Shown here: piece after piece, positions 7,382 through 19,100 of the stretch | Layout: every line of letters begins with the position of its first letter | Position numbering within the stretch: the first letter of the stretch is position 1 | Source: Dasyornis broadbenti | Taxonomy: Eukaryota; Chordata; Aves; Passeriformes; Dasyornithidae | Direction of reading: 5' to 3' | DNA length: 64,000 nucleotides | Assembly: GCA_013397935.1 (NCBI GenBank) | Contig: VZRN01000216.1 | Coordinates: 1,759,581-1,823,580 of the forward strand | The notes under the pieces: generated by a model | Databases searched by the model: none | Told to the model about the DNA's origin: nothing | The model's input: the letters and a program-made list of their open reading frames with translations, nothing else | Made by a program: the position numbers and the translations under genes

Positions 7382-8990
7382 TGCTGGCCTCCGTCCCCCG
7401 GCTGGGCACAGTCCTGCCCGGGGCGCCTTCCCCACGAATTGCCTCCCAGCCCTTCCCCGACCTCCTCCCTGTCAGGACCTGTGCCCAAAATCCTCCTTCT
7501 CCCATCCCTTGACCTCCAGCTCCCCCAGGTAGGGAGGGCTGCTGCTATGTGGTTGCTGTGGTGGAGGACAGGACCTCACTGGTGGCCCCCACAGCCCCCT
7601 CCCCTCTTGGGTGCACAGGCAGGAGAGAGTGAACCCACGCAGGCAGCAGTGGGGAAGCATCCCACACCTCCAAGCTGGTAGGAAAATGCGCAGTGCCTCT
7701 TTGTTGTGAGAGGGCATGGGAGAGCTGAACGTGGGCCAGGCAATCCCAGGAACATGTACCAGCGAGGGAAAAGAGCAGAGAGAGGTTTCGCAGTGTAGGG
7801 GAAGAAGGCATGACAGGAGGGTATCAGCGCTGGGTGCATAACTTGGAGCACAGCTGGAGCAGGCAGGGAGCTGGCACAATGTCTGGAATCTTTGGCGATG
7901 CAGAGGGCAAGGGAAGGTTGGCAGGTCAGAGGGGGAGAGAAAGTGGCTGCAGGTTGATGCCTGGTAAGGCTGAATGGAAGGGGAAAGCACTGTGGCAGCT
8001 TGTGGTGCTGGGGGGACCCCAGAGGTGACGGTGGCTGGACAGGGCAGAGTGGGGGGCCTGAGTGGGTCAGCCCAGGCTGTTGTCCACCAAGGGGAGAAGC
8101 AATGGTGCTGTTTTATCTTTCTGTACCACGCACATCCTTCACACCTCTTCCTGCTGACGGGACACTCAGCGTGGCCGGGTGTCTGAAATGCAGCAGCACC
8201 GGCAGGAAGGAAGCGGAGGCAGCTGGAGCAGAGATAAACACTGCTCTGCTCAGCACAGGCCAGCTTGTACGGCCCCACCAAGCCCTCCCCGGTGCCCCAC
8301 CGCCTACCAAGCCCACAGGAAGGTGCTCCTGGCCCTCAAGAGTCAGAGATGTGGAGGCAGAGCGAGGGGTGGAGGTGCAGCAGGTGGGAAGTAGGGGCGG
8401 AGAGCATCCTGCTCCTGGGAGCTGCCCGGCAGGCAAGTAGGCTCCTCCCTTTGGTTTTCCTCCAGCTTGGACACTGGTGTGGGACAACCAGCCCTTGAGC
8501 AGGCTGAAAGGCTGGAGAAGAGCTGGGTTCACTAAATACAGGCAGCACAGGGGAGGTAGCAGGAGGCAGACCCATCTCGGGATCTGCTGCTGTAGATGAT
8601 TCCCCTGCCCCTCCGTTCTGCCCTGCCTGGGTATTGCCACGCCAGCCGCCCTCGGCTGCAGCCTCCGTTCTTCCCTGTAGAGAGGTGCCTGCCACGCCCG
8701 GATGGGGCACTGTGGTTGGCATCCCCCACCCCAATTCACCTTGGGTTTATTTATTGCACGAACGTAAGTTATTTTCACGTCCTCTTTGCCATTCCGCCTC
8801 TCGGCACAGCCAGGATGTTGGTACAGAGCCGTACTTTATATTTTATATATGCAAATCACGTTTTATCTTATACTTATATAGAGCAAAAAAAAAAAACTTA
8901 TTTATTTTCTGACTTACAGTATGTGTCCTACCCGACTCCTCTGTATTTTGTAGACTTTACAAATAAAGCAAGTTCTTTTTTTTTTTTTTT
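7382..8990 (+). other. MAFF: MAFF 3' UTR
   Basis: About 1.6 kb from the stop codon to shortly after the poly(A) signal at 8962. The distal 250 bases turn AU-rich and contain two UUAUUUAUU nonamers (8747-8755 and 8898-8906), the core of class-II AU-rich elements that shorten mRNA half-life. That is expected for an immediate-early gene. A long antisense open frame at 7472-8281 has no recognisable product. Confidence 0.8.
8962..8967 (+). terminator. MAFF: MAFF polyadenylation signal
   Basis: AATAAA, followed by a T-rich run (8974-8990) and a GTGAGAGTGTGTTTGG GU-rich element near 8996-9011, the usual downstream arrangement. Confidence 0.85.
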
Positions 8991-9889
8991 CCACAGTGAG
9001 AGTGTGTTTGGTCATTCTTGAACTTGGGGCACAGCTGTATCTCAGGTTTTCTGTCACCCTCTGGCTTTCCTGCAGGCCATGCTCAAGAATGTGCCCAAAA
9101 AAGATGGGATGGGGGATAGCTCATGGCTTTTTAGGACAAAAACGTTTATAGTCTCTGAAAGAAAAGGGCTAAGAAAGCACGCTTAGTGCTGAACACCACA
9201 CCCCAAAGCACTTGCTTTCAGGAGTTAGCTGTGCTGAATCAGCTTTTCCTGGGAAAGATAATGCTTTTCCCTACAAAAATTCCCTCCAGGCTGTCCTTGG
9301 ACCAGGTGCAGGAGAGGCAGGTGCAGCCAGGCCATCTGTGCCCAAAAACTCCGCTGAGTGACCTCACCGCCTCCCTTGGGAACAGCAAGGAGCTGTTTTT
9401 CCTCCCTGTGTGGAAAAGCCACCCTTAGAGCTGAGGTGGAAGCGATGAACAAGTTCCAAATGCCCAGGTGGGCCAGGCTCCCAGCAGCTTGCAGCCCTCA
9501 GGATGGCTGGGGGGTTTGACGCTGCCGTTCCCTCTGCCACTGCAAATGGCCCCAAGCCCAAACACTGCTCATGGAAGAAAATCCCAAAGTTTGCTGGGGC
9601 CCTGTCAGAGTGAGCAGCCTCCTCTCTCCCACAGGAGAGCACCTAAGGAAGGGTTCAGCTCTGCTCAAGGTTTTTGACTCAAAGGTTTCGCCCCTGCCTT
9701 GGGCCAGCAGTGGTGTCTCAGCCCAGGGTGCTGCAGTGCCGCTTCTCCATCGGCTCCCACACAGACCCACAGAGCTTTCCTCCTGAGAAGAGGACAAGAC
9801 ACCCTGACCCCCCCAAAGCCTCAGTCCCTGCGAGGAGGAAGAACTCAGAGAAGTCACCCAGACAGCACCACACAGAGGCAGCTTAAGTA
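8991..9889. other. Convergent intergenic space MAFF / TMEM184B
   Basis: About 0.9 kb between the two predicted 3' ends. No exon, repeat family or RNA gene recognised. Confidence 0.7.
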
Positions 9890-9912
9890 CAATCTATATT
9901 ATCTCTATATTT

Positions 9913-9918
9913 TTTATT
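9913..9918 (-). terminator. TMEM184B: TMEM184B polyadenylation signal
   Basis: TTTATT on plus, AATAAA on minus, in an AU-rich context typical of a 3' UTR end. It is the only canonical signal found downstream of the stop codon. An alternative AATAAG-type hexamer lies near 10036. Confidence 0.65.
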
Positions 9919-11420
9919 TGTCATCGTATTTGCTCATTTCTGCAGAGTATAACGTCACAAAGACCAAAATAGAGAGCGGCTTGTCGCTGAGCTCACATCA
10001 GTTAAACACGATAGGTACAAAACTAGGTGACTCTGTCTTATTTATCATACTTTTTTTTTTCAGTCATTTATATACAAACAACTACTCTATATGGAAAAAT
10101 AATAAACAAATCCCGTGGGTATGTTACATGGTAAACAAAAAAGGAAGGAAGGAGAGCGGAAGCAGGGGAGGGAGAGCAGCTCCAAGGGTCTACTCCTGGA
10201 ACCAGCACGTCTTGGGCCCTGGGCTACCACGAGCAGACCTACGAGACCATGGATGCCTTGGCCTTCTTGGTTTCAAGCTCTGGATCTTGGATTTGTTCCT
10301 CCAACCCAAAGCGGCTTCAGAGCCAGTGCTTGCTCTGGCACTTGCTGGTCATGAGGGAGAGCAGGAAGCTCAGCGATGGATGATTTGGTGTGGGGTTAAA
10401 AAACATATAAAATTATAAAGTAGGGCAAGCTGGCTGCTGTTTGGGTGCTAGATCACCAGGCTCCTCCAAAGGCAGCTGGTGCAGGAGAGTTGTACTTGAA
10501 ACCATTACACACAGGCTGCTTTCAGAATGTCCAGCCCCTCTGCTCAGCACAGATATATGTATAAATGCAGGAGACATTTCAAAATAAGTTCTCGAAGCCT
10601 GGACCACCTTCCTGCTCAACAGGGCAATCACGCAGATTGCAGATTTCAGCCACCCAGATGCAACAAAGATTGGGGGCAGTCGCCAAGGATACTGGGACAC
10701 CATCAAGGCCTGCAAATGCAAAGAAAGCAGAGGGTGGGATCGTGTCCCATGCCCCACTTTCCTAAGAGAGAGTGAAACTTTGCCGTAAGTATCTCACATT
10801 AAAGGACTATTAATCAAAGCCATAGAAGACAGAACGAAAGCCCAGTCAACCTTCAGCCCTGCTTTCCAGGCAGCTTATGCATGAGGAAATTTTACACCAA
10901 GCCCACACAAAGCCTGGCAGAGTGTTTGCATGTCTAATTAAGCAGTCTCAGAGTTAGGAAAAGCAGTAACCAAGAGCATGGCATTGCAGGATGTGTGTGA
11001 ATGGGGAAATCCAGCAGCAGGGAAGCTGCTGGATCCACTGACCCTGCCTCCAGCTCCCTCAACAGTCTGTACTGTTGCTCTCACCTGCTTCAGCATTCCC
11101 CGGGAACATGAGTACAGGAGGAGACACTATCTTTAAACTCCCCTATCTTATCCTCACAGCAGGGAGCAAACCTGCCTCTCTTCAAACCTTTTTGCCCAGC
11201 TTGGGCAGAGGTGCTGAAGAAATGAGGTGCTCTTCACTCCCTGTCGCTTCTGAGGAACTCAATGTACAAGCAGATGGATTAGGAAGCAAAGGGAAAGGTG
11301 AACTGCAGGCAGCAAACCAGACTCCAGTTCTCCTAGCAGAGCAACAAGGAGCAATCCAGAAGGATTTGCAAGGATCTGCTCATGGCAGGGGAGACATCAA
11401 GTGGGAGAGGAATGGAGAAG

Positions 11421-11458
11421 CTACAGCTGAACACAGCAGCTACAGCTGAACACAGCAG
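11421..11458. repeat. 19-bp tandem duplication in TMEM184B 3' UTR
   Basis: CTACAGCTGAACACAGCAG occurs twice back to back (11421-11439, 11440-11458). A recent slippage duplication. Confidence 0.9.
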
Positions 11459-12944
11459 CTTGCTCCAGTCTCCCAGTTTTGCTTCCTGCTTGCGGGTAGG
11501 AGCATCTGAGCTGTAGCACTTGAGCGCGCTGCCTACTCTTCCCCTAGATAATTTTAAGCACGCAAGAAGCATTTCTTGGTCCCTGGACAGATCTACAGAG
11601 GGATCACTTTTGTTTTGGCTCTACTAAGTATCCATGGGATCATCCAAAACCCAACAGAAGCAAAGGGAAGCTTCTCCCACTTCCACGGATGCTGGTTCCA
11701 CCCTTGATAGCACGGCAGGTGCAGCAGAGCCCGTGAAATGTGCAGCAGCAGCAGCAACTGCTGCCTGGGAAAATAAAAGGGACAAATTTGACCAGCCAGG
11801 TCATGTCAGGTTTCAAGTCTGCTCCAGCTTGGCCCAGAACAGCTATGGAGATAAAAAACAAAGGAGTGTGCAACATTCCTTCCTGAATATTCCAGCCTAA
11901 GGGCAAAACTTGCGTAGCTCACAGGGAAAGTCAGTGATGACGAGCATGGGGAGAGCCACCTGTGAGAGACCAGGACTTGCTCTGGCAGCTGCCTCAGAGG
12001 GGGGCAGATGTGATGCTGGGGGACAGGAAACAAGAAGAAAAACTGGTTTTGTGTTTATGTATCTTCCCTCCCCAAAGAGGGGTGAAGGGGCCAGAGCTCT
12101 ACAAACTTCCACCGTGTACCATAGCCAGTCCTCAGTCTTGTTAGCAGGAGCCAGATGCTCCAGGGAGGCTTCCTGTCACAGGAACGCCAGGGAGATGGGA
12201 AGCTTGGACACCTGGTGATTAAAAAACTCCGCCCTTGTGAAAAAGTAATTCCATCCCCACTGAGCTTCAACAAGCTTTTATGGCAACTGGGGATGCAAGG
12301 AGCCAAGGAACATGAAGAAAGCCCTGTCCTTTTCCCCCAGGTGACTCAAGGACTCACAGCCAGGTGCTCAGGAGGGCAGAGACAGATGTTCCTTATTTAG
12401 CATTCAAGGCAATGGCTATATAGAAAGACCAGTCTCTGGTCTGGTCCTCAGGAATGCTTATGGCTGCATCCCCATCCTATTTCCCAAGGATCACAGAGAT
12501 GTTAGTACCAGGGAGCTGGGGAGAAAACTGTGCCTACATCAACCATTCAGGAAAAGAAATAGAAAGCAGTCAGGTTGTCCTGTTAGAAAAAAACCAAAAA
12601 CATTTTTGGCTACAACTCCAGGCTCTGGCCAGTCGCACTCCACACTGAGCTGGGCAGCTGTGGGAAGCCAGAGCCCCAAACCCTGGAGCTTTGCTCAAAT
12701 CAATTCAATTCGATTGCTGCTGTAAGGAATGGGCTCGAGCACGGAGTCCTGGCCATTCCGCCACCTCCGCATTGCTCATCGTGTCCATACCCACAAAAGC
12801 CAATGGGAAGTGCCCACTTCTGCAATCTTTACTCTCTAGGAAGTGATATGACTTGTGTGTTTCTGCTTCAATAAATTATTAAAAAAAAAAAAAAACAAAA
12901 AAAGAAAGAAGGAAAGTGACAGCCTGTGCTGGCAGTTTCCCCTC

Positions 12945-13186
12945 CTAGAATTCATCATCAGAGCTCAGCAAGAGGGTTTTCTCGTTGTCGCGGGCACCGG
13001 AGCAGCTGTGGGAGCGCGAGATCACGTGGCTGCCATTGCGCCAGGGGGGGCCGTGCTCCAGTGTCGACTGCTGGGTGTACTGCTGGTAGGCTGGAGAGAA
13101 GTTGTGGATCGCGTCTTGGACAATGTCGTGGGGATTCATGGTCTCCTTGAGGCTGCTGGAGATGCTCTTCATGGGAGCACAGCGAC
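12945..13186 (-). CDS. TMEM184B: TMEM184B coding exon 8 (C-terminal tail)
   Basis: Residues 331-410 and the TAG stop. Cytosolic Ser-rich tail from RCAPMKSISSSLKETMNP to LLLSSDDEF. Acceptor CCAACCCAG ends at 13187. Confidence 0.96.
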
Positions 13187-16100
13187 CTGGGTTGGGTAAG
13201 ACGGGAAGGGGAAAGTTAAGGAACACCGCTGCCTTTCCTGCGCCCCTCGACACGAAGGTAAGGAGAACAGGGAACATGCAATCCTAGATCCCGCAGGAGG
13301 TGCATTACAGACTTCCTTAAGCAGCTGCTGAGGAAATGCCACACAAACGGTGTTGAGTTTGACCGGGAGTGCTCCTAAACCCAGGCACTGTGAGCCAAGT
13401 GAGTCCAGCACAGAACCAAATGGGGGACACACCAAGAGAATGGGGCACACCCACAGTGACAACCTCAACTACACACTGCTGCTGCTGCCTTGGGTGTGCA
13501 ACAGTCAGGCAGGGAGGTGCTCCTCTAAATGCTTTCAGAAGACAAATATTAAGGAAATTCTAAAAATGTAGGAGAAATGGCATTTGCCATGCCACTTCAC
13601 TGGAAGTTACGACTGCAGGTGGTATCAAAGTGCCCATGGGAAAGAGATCACACGGGTGGGAAGCAGCACAAGGTAAGGAAAGGAGGGAAACAGGCAGTAC
13701 GAGAGGCAGAACCACGCCATGTGCCACAATGATACCTTGAAGGAAGCAACAGCTGGACAGTGTACCACCCAAGTGCTGAGCACAGAGGGAAGCTGTGCCT
13801 CCTTCTAGGAGCTGCCATTTCTCATGGCTCCTAGGTTCCATTTCCAGTGTGGGCTTCTGGCTCTGCTCAGTTCTGGGGATGAGCTCCCCAGAGAACCAAA
13901 GCATTCTGATCATCTGTGGCAATTATAAAAGTGAAGGGTGAGAGCAGCTCCTCTGAGAGCCTGTGCAACTCTTTGGAGAGAGATTCCCACAGCTCTGACA
14001 CAAACGCTCCGAAGCTGCGCGTCACTGCCCACACGGCCATTTCACCGCTCATAATCCAGACAATCCCAAAGCAGTTGTGTGAGGCAGTCGAGTTGCAGAC
14101 TCACAAGGAAAGGGGTACAAGGGACAGAGCAGGCTGTAGGCAGGCTGGGAATCAGGAGAGAACAGCATCCCAGCTAGAAACCAACTGAGACAAACACACA
14201 AAGCATGCTGTACCTACCGTATGGCCCATATGATGGAACAGCTGCATCACGGACCAGTGGCCAAAGCAAGGGAGAGGTAAAAGGAAGAGGAGAGAGAGAC
14301 AGAGACAGAGAAAGAGGAAATAACAAGAACTGAACAAGGCCCACTGCTGAAGCATTCCCCACTGTACTGTCCAGCAGTCTACCCTTTCATCACCCATAGA
14401 TCTCATCTCCCCCACTGCAATCACTGTCCTTCCAAAACCTCTGGGGCTGGCTGGGCTGGAGGGGTGATCTACATCTACACTGCCCAGGGGCTGTTGTCTT
14501 CCTGCAGCCTGGCACAGATCACCCCCAGCAGGAAGGAATCCCTTGATTTGGTAAACACCAAATGTACTTGCACAGACGAGGCACAAAAGCCCCCTCTTCC
14601 CAGAGATAACATCCACCTTCCTCTTCCCCAAAATAAGAATCTTCCTTATAGCAGCCCAGCCTTCACAAAGTCGTTACAGGAAGATCCTCCACCTCCTCCT
14701 CCTCCATGACAAACATATTGCTAAGGCACAGCCTCATCTTCCCAAGCCAGATTCAAAACAGAGCCTGTTTTAGGCCCTGTCCCTCCCGCCTTTGGTCTGT
14801 TGCACAATCTGGAGACACGGAGTTCCCCTTTGGGGAGACAGGAAGAAGGATAAACCCACTCTACTGAAACAATGCAACATCTTACAGCCCTCAGGTCTGC
14901 AACAAGCTGTCGTGGGTGGCATAGTGGGGAACTGAAAAGGGAACAGTGCAATTCAGGCGAGGTTTCTGCCCCAGAGAGCTGTTGCACAATGAATCTGTTC
15001 AGACACCACGGAGGAGGGGATGTGACATTTTCCAAGCTATCAGGTTGGGAGTCATATCAACGCGCTGGCTGCCTGAGGGAATGGTCTCCACCCAGTCTTG
15101 CTACCAAGGAGAAAAGCTCTATGCACTGGGACACTTCCTACCTTGGGCATCGATTCTCTTGTCCACGTACACCTTGTACGTGAAGGCGTGGCGCAGCGCA
15201 ATGGCTGCGAAGAACATCTCCACGCAAATGATGAAGTCTTGATACCCAGCAGCTACTGTGCCTTCACCCACAGACACGTTAGCAGAGTGGATTTTGGGGA
15301 TGGCACCACACTTTTCCAGGATGGCCAACAGCATCCCTACACAAAAGAACGAATTCAAGTAAATGTGCAGAAAACGTGATCTCACAGTAACTGCGGAGGA
15401 TGGAAACAGCTGGTTGTGCTGTATGCCCTAGACACAACCCACTTCCACAGGAGCTACAGAGAGGGCGACACACACCCACCTACGGTCACCTGTACAACAG
15501 AGAGAGGAGGAATAAAATTAGACAAGTACATTTAGGCAAAGAATATTCAAACACTGATCGTCTTCTATTCCCAGCTGACACAGAAACGGTGGAACTAACT
15601 GCTGCAGGACTTAATCAAGTCCAAAAGGGTAAGAGGAGTCAGATATTTTTGTAAGCACTCCTGTGATCTCAGTGTTGTCCCAAAATAGGTTCTTTCACAC
15701 AGTGTGCAAGAGGCCAATCCACACAAAGAGTCAAGGTATTTGGCTTATTTACAGTTCTGCACAGAAAGGGCTGCTGTGTGGCAAATCCACAAAGCCAGCA
15801 TGATGACTACCAAAGCTTTTTGCTATTTATACATTTTAGCAAACAAAGCAACTAATGTTCCTTGGCTAAAAATTACCTAATTCTCTTTTTAATTAGTATT
15901 CAGTCTTCTATTGGTTAATGATCCTCTCACTGCTCATGCTAATTAGTCTGCATGTTCAGTCTTTCTCTCCTTTCGAGTCAGTGTTTCCTTGGGTCAGTGG
16001 CCACGATCTCCCCCTGCCAGAATTACCTTTTACTCAGTCAGAGCTGATTCAGCACGGTTGCTGAGTTGTCTTTATTAGTTTCTTCCTTATCTTGGGGGTT

Positions 16101-19100
16101 GTGCCAAATGTCTTTGTGGCTTGTAAATTCTGCATTGTGTCCACTATCTGCGGTTCATCCTTCTTCTCAAGTTTTGTTAACCTCCCCTGAGGTCACTGAA
16201 ACTTGTTAAGCCCTAATCTTTAACAAGGCAATTCTGCTGTCAAGTAATTTGTCTTTCTAACATCTGGACATCACTTGGAACTTGTTTGTTAGCTGCTGTT
16301 TCACGGATTAAACCTCTTTTCTTGTTGATTAGACTTGGAAGTATACAAAGATCAAACATCAGAGAACATCCTCTCTTAAGAAAATTTTGACATATTCCAC
16401 ATTTTGCAACATCAGCACTTCCACTAGAGCAAAAACTGAAGCAACAGAACTTGTCATTTAAGCATATTAGTGTTTTTGACACACCACTGTAAGAGGTTTC
16501 TCCCTGTCCCCAGCTCAGTGGCTGAAGAATTTCAGAGAAGACAAAGTGTGTGACCAGATGGCTCGGGATGATAAACTAGACAGCTTATTAGTTTGTCTGT
16601 AAACAGTGAGGATGGGCCGTTCTCCAACAGCCTGAATTCCACCTAAGTTCCTACTCAATTAAGTCTTTGAAGTGCAACTCAGTAAACCTAAGTAGGGCAT
16701 TGAACAGGGAAATGCTTAGAGCCAATTAGTCAGAGGCACTAAGCTTAGGCGGAATTTCAACTTTCTGACTGTGCCTCTGCCTCATGAGTATGAATTCTGC
16801 GTGTCCTTCTCTCGGCAGTGGTTCTGTGGCAGCACTCACTGCATCCAGCCAGCTTGCTGCTTCACATACATCACAGACATACCATTAAAATTTTATTTAT
16901 GGAGCACTAAAAAAAGCACTAAAAATTTTTAGATGTGCCACTTTAATCAATAAAATGGCAGCATGCAGATAAAATGTTGGCAGCTTGCGCTTTATGATTG
17001 TTTCAGGAATGCAGAGGACTCTTCACCCTATCAGCTGATTCTGCCAGGTAGATGTTCTCGTGCACATGCACACACAGGGACAATAAGGACTCAGGAGCAT
17101 GTAAACGAAAATGAGCAAAACAGGTTACCCAGAGAAAAGCAACGAATGACTATAAAACAGATGGAATACAGAAAGGCATTCTGTCTATGAATCAGCATCT
17201 GCTCTATCAATTCTCATGTCTGAGCCCCTGCAGAGAGCTCTTTGTGCCTACCAAGGCAAGGGAAAAGCAGCTCACCTTGCCAGAAGGACAGGAAGATGAC
17301 AGACTTCACCATGAAGAACTTGAGGACTGGGCTATAGGGACTGAGCAGCTCACGTGTGGCGAAGTAGAAAAGGAAGAGGGCATAGAGTGCCAGGCTGACA
17401 GAGATGTTGTAGATGATCGTCACGTAGAGGTAGCCACTGGTTACACTGAAAAGAGAAGACACATATGAACGCCTGAAACTTCAGCACGATCTTTTCGCCT
17501 TGCCACTGCCACTGGAGGGTTCTAAGAGTCCATTTCCTTCCTGCTTCCCTGTCCCATTCCCCGCACCCCCAGCCAAGGCAGAAAAAACATGAAACTGAAA
17601 AAGAGGGCTACCTCTGCCCTCTTTTCCTCATGCACATCAGCCCATGGGGTCCCATCTTTTCCCATGGCTCAGAACACACATGGGCAACAAACAAACCAAG
17701 GCAGAGAAGGGGCAGCCAAGTCTCGCATGCTAAATAAATAAACTTACTCAAAGTCACCATCCTGGTACTTGCCAAAGGCCTGAAGGATGACTGTGCTGAT
17801 CGCCATGAGGGGCTTCACCACACAGAACTGCAGGGTAGCCTGCAGGAGCAAGAGAGGAGGAATGAGAAGGCAGGAGGTGCAAGAGGCCGAGCTGCCAAAC
17901 CAGCGTCATGATGGAGTGTCCACAGGGACAACTCGGCAAGGCAACACAAACCAGCCCCAACAAGAAATCTGACCCTGCCACTTGCTAATCAACTGTGCTT
18001 GAGGACTGCAGCACCCAAAATGAGATGAAGGAGATTCGTAAGATGCACATGTGCTAACCACTTGTCCAGAATAGGAAGAAAAACCTCTCTGTAGGGTTGC
18101 TCCTAGAAACTGCTCAGCCCCACTCTTCCAGAGCTGCTTTTCACAGGCTGTGCTGCAGCACATTTAGGCCCTGTAAGAGTATGAAAACCAAAAAACCCCA
18201 CGCTGCGCTATGGCACAGACACAGCAAGTTCAACAGAGACACACTGGGGAAGGAAAGCAAACTCCAGTCCATAGCTGACACAAAGTTAGGTAAGAAGGTT
18301 CCTGGGATTGGAGGGGAATCCCGCTGTGTGAGGAGGAACTTTTGACGACTGCCACAACATTAAGGCGTTTTGTAAACACAGTGATGTGTGTTGCCACACA
18401 CAAGTTAAGAGCTGCTCTGTTGTCATCCACATGACCTTTACTGAATCTCCCCAAAGATTCCGTGGCTCTTGGGATCAGCTCTGTCCATTCTGCCTGTATA
18501 AACCAACTGCTCCTACTGGGACTGAGTGTTCTCTCACTGCATTCTTCAACTTTCTGCAGATGTTGAACTTCAAAGTCCTAAAAAAGAGAAGACTCATGGC
18601 CCTAAAAATGTGTCCCTAGAGACGTGAGCTGTGTCTCCCAGAAGGAGGCTGGAAGAGCCCGGGTAGGTGCTGACCTGTGTGCATGTGTGGGGAGGGCTAT
18701 GTAAGGAAAGAAGGTAAAACCAAGCAGTAATAATTGCTTTGGATACGATGCAATTTGTTAGTGGTCATAAGACTTCAAGGAGATTAAAAACCCCAGCACA
18801 TGCCAGTTAGTGAGTCACTTTAAATATGTGAACTGGAAAAGGTCAAGCTAATTGGTAAACAACTCCATCCTCTGAGCTTCCCCTCCTTCCGATCTGGGGA
18901 CATTTTAACCATTTCCCTGCAATCCAAACCACCACGTACTATTTTTAGTTGCTTCCCCAGAAGATGCTATAGCATATGGGAAGCACATGGATGGTGTGTG
19001 ACCCATGTGTGAGGGTCACCAGACACAGGCCCAGCAAAGAATCTTTATCAGGACATCTTCAAGGAAACAAGCTGTTTGGATTTTACACCACAGACACCAG

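Larger units (their letters stand above)
9890..12944 (-). other. TMEM184B: TMEM184B 3' UTR
   Basis: About 3 kb from the stop codon at 12945 to a minus-strand AATAAA at 9918-9913. The last 250 bases in gene direction are AU-rich. Contains a 19-bp perfect tandem duplication (11421-11458) and an A-rich stretch just after the stop (12881-12912 on plus). Extent is inferred from the only canonical poly(A) signal I found downstream of the stop. Confidence 0.65.

Noticed and set aside
7472..8281. 269-codon antisense open frame over the MAFF 3' UTR
   Set aside because: No recognisable domain, no promoter or splice context, and compositional bias explains it.
12870..12912. AATAAA followed by a 15-A run on the plus strand, considered as the tail of a processed pseudogene or a plus-strand gene end
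   Set aside because: No recognisable retrocopy upstream and no target-site duplication. It lies in the TMEM184B 3' UTR and is best read as a simple A-rich stretch.
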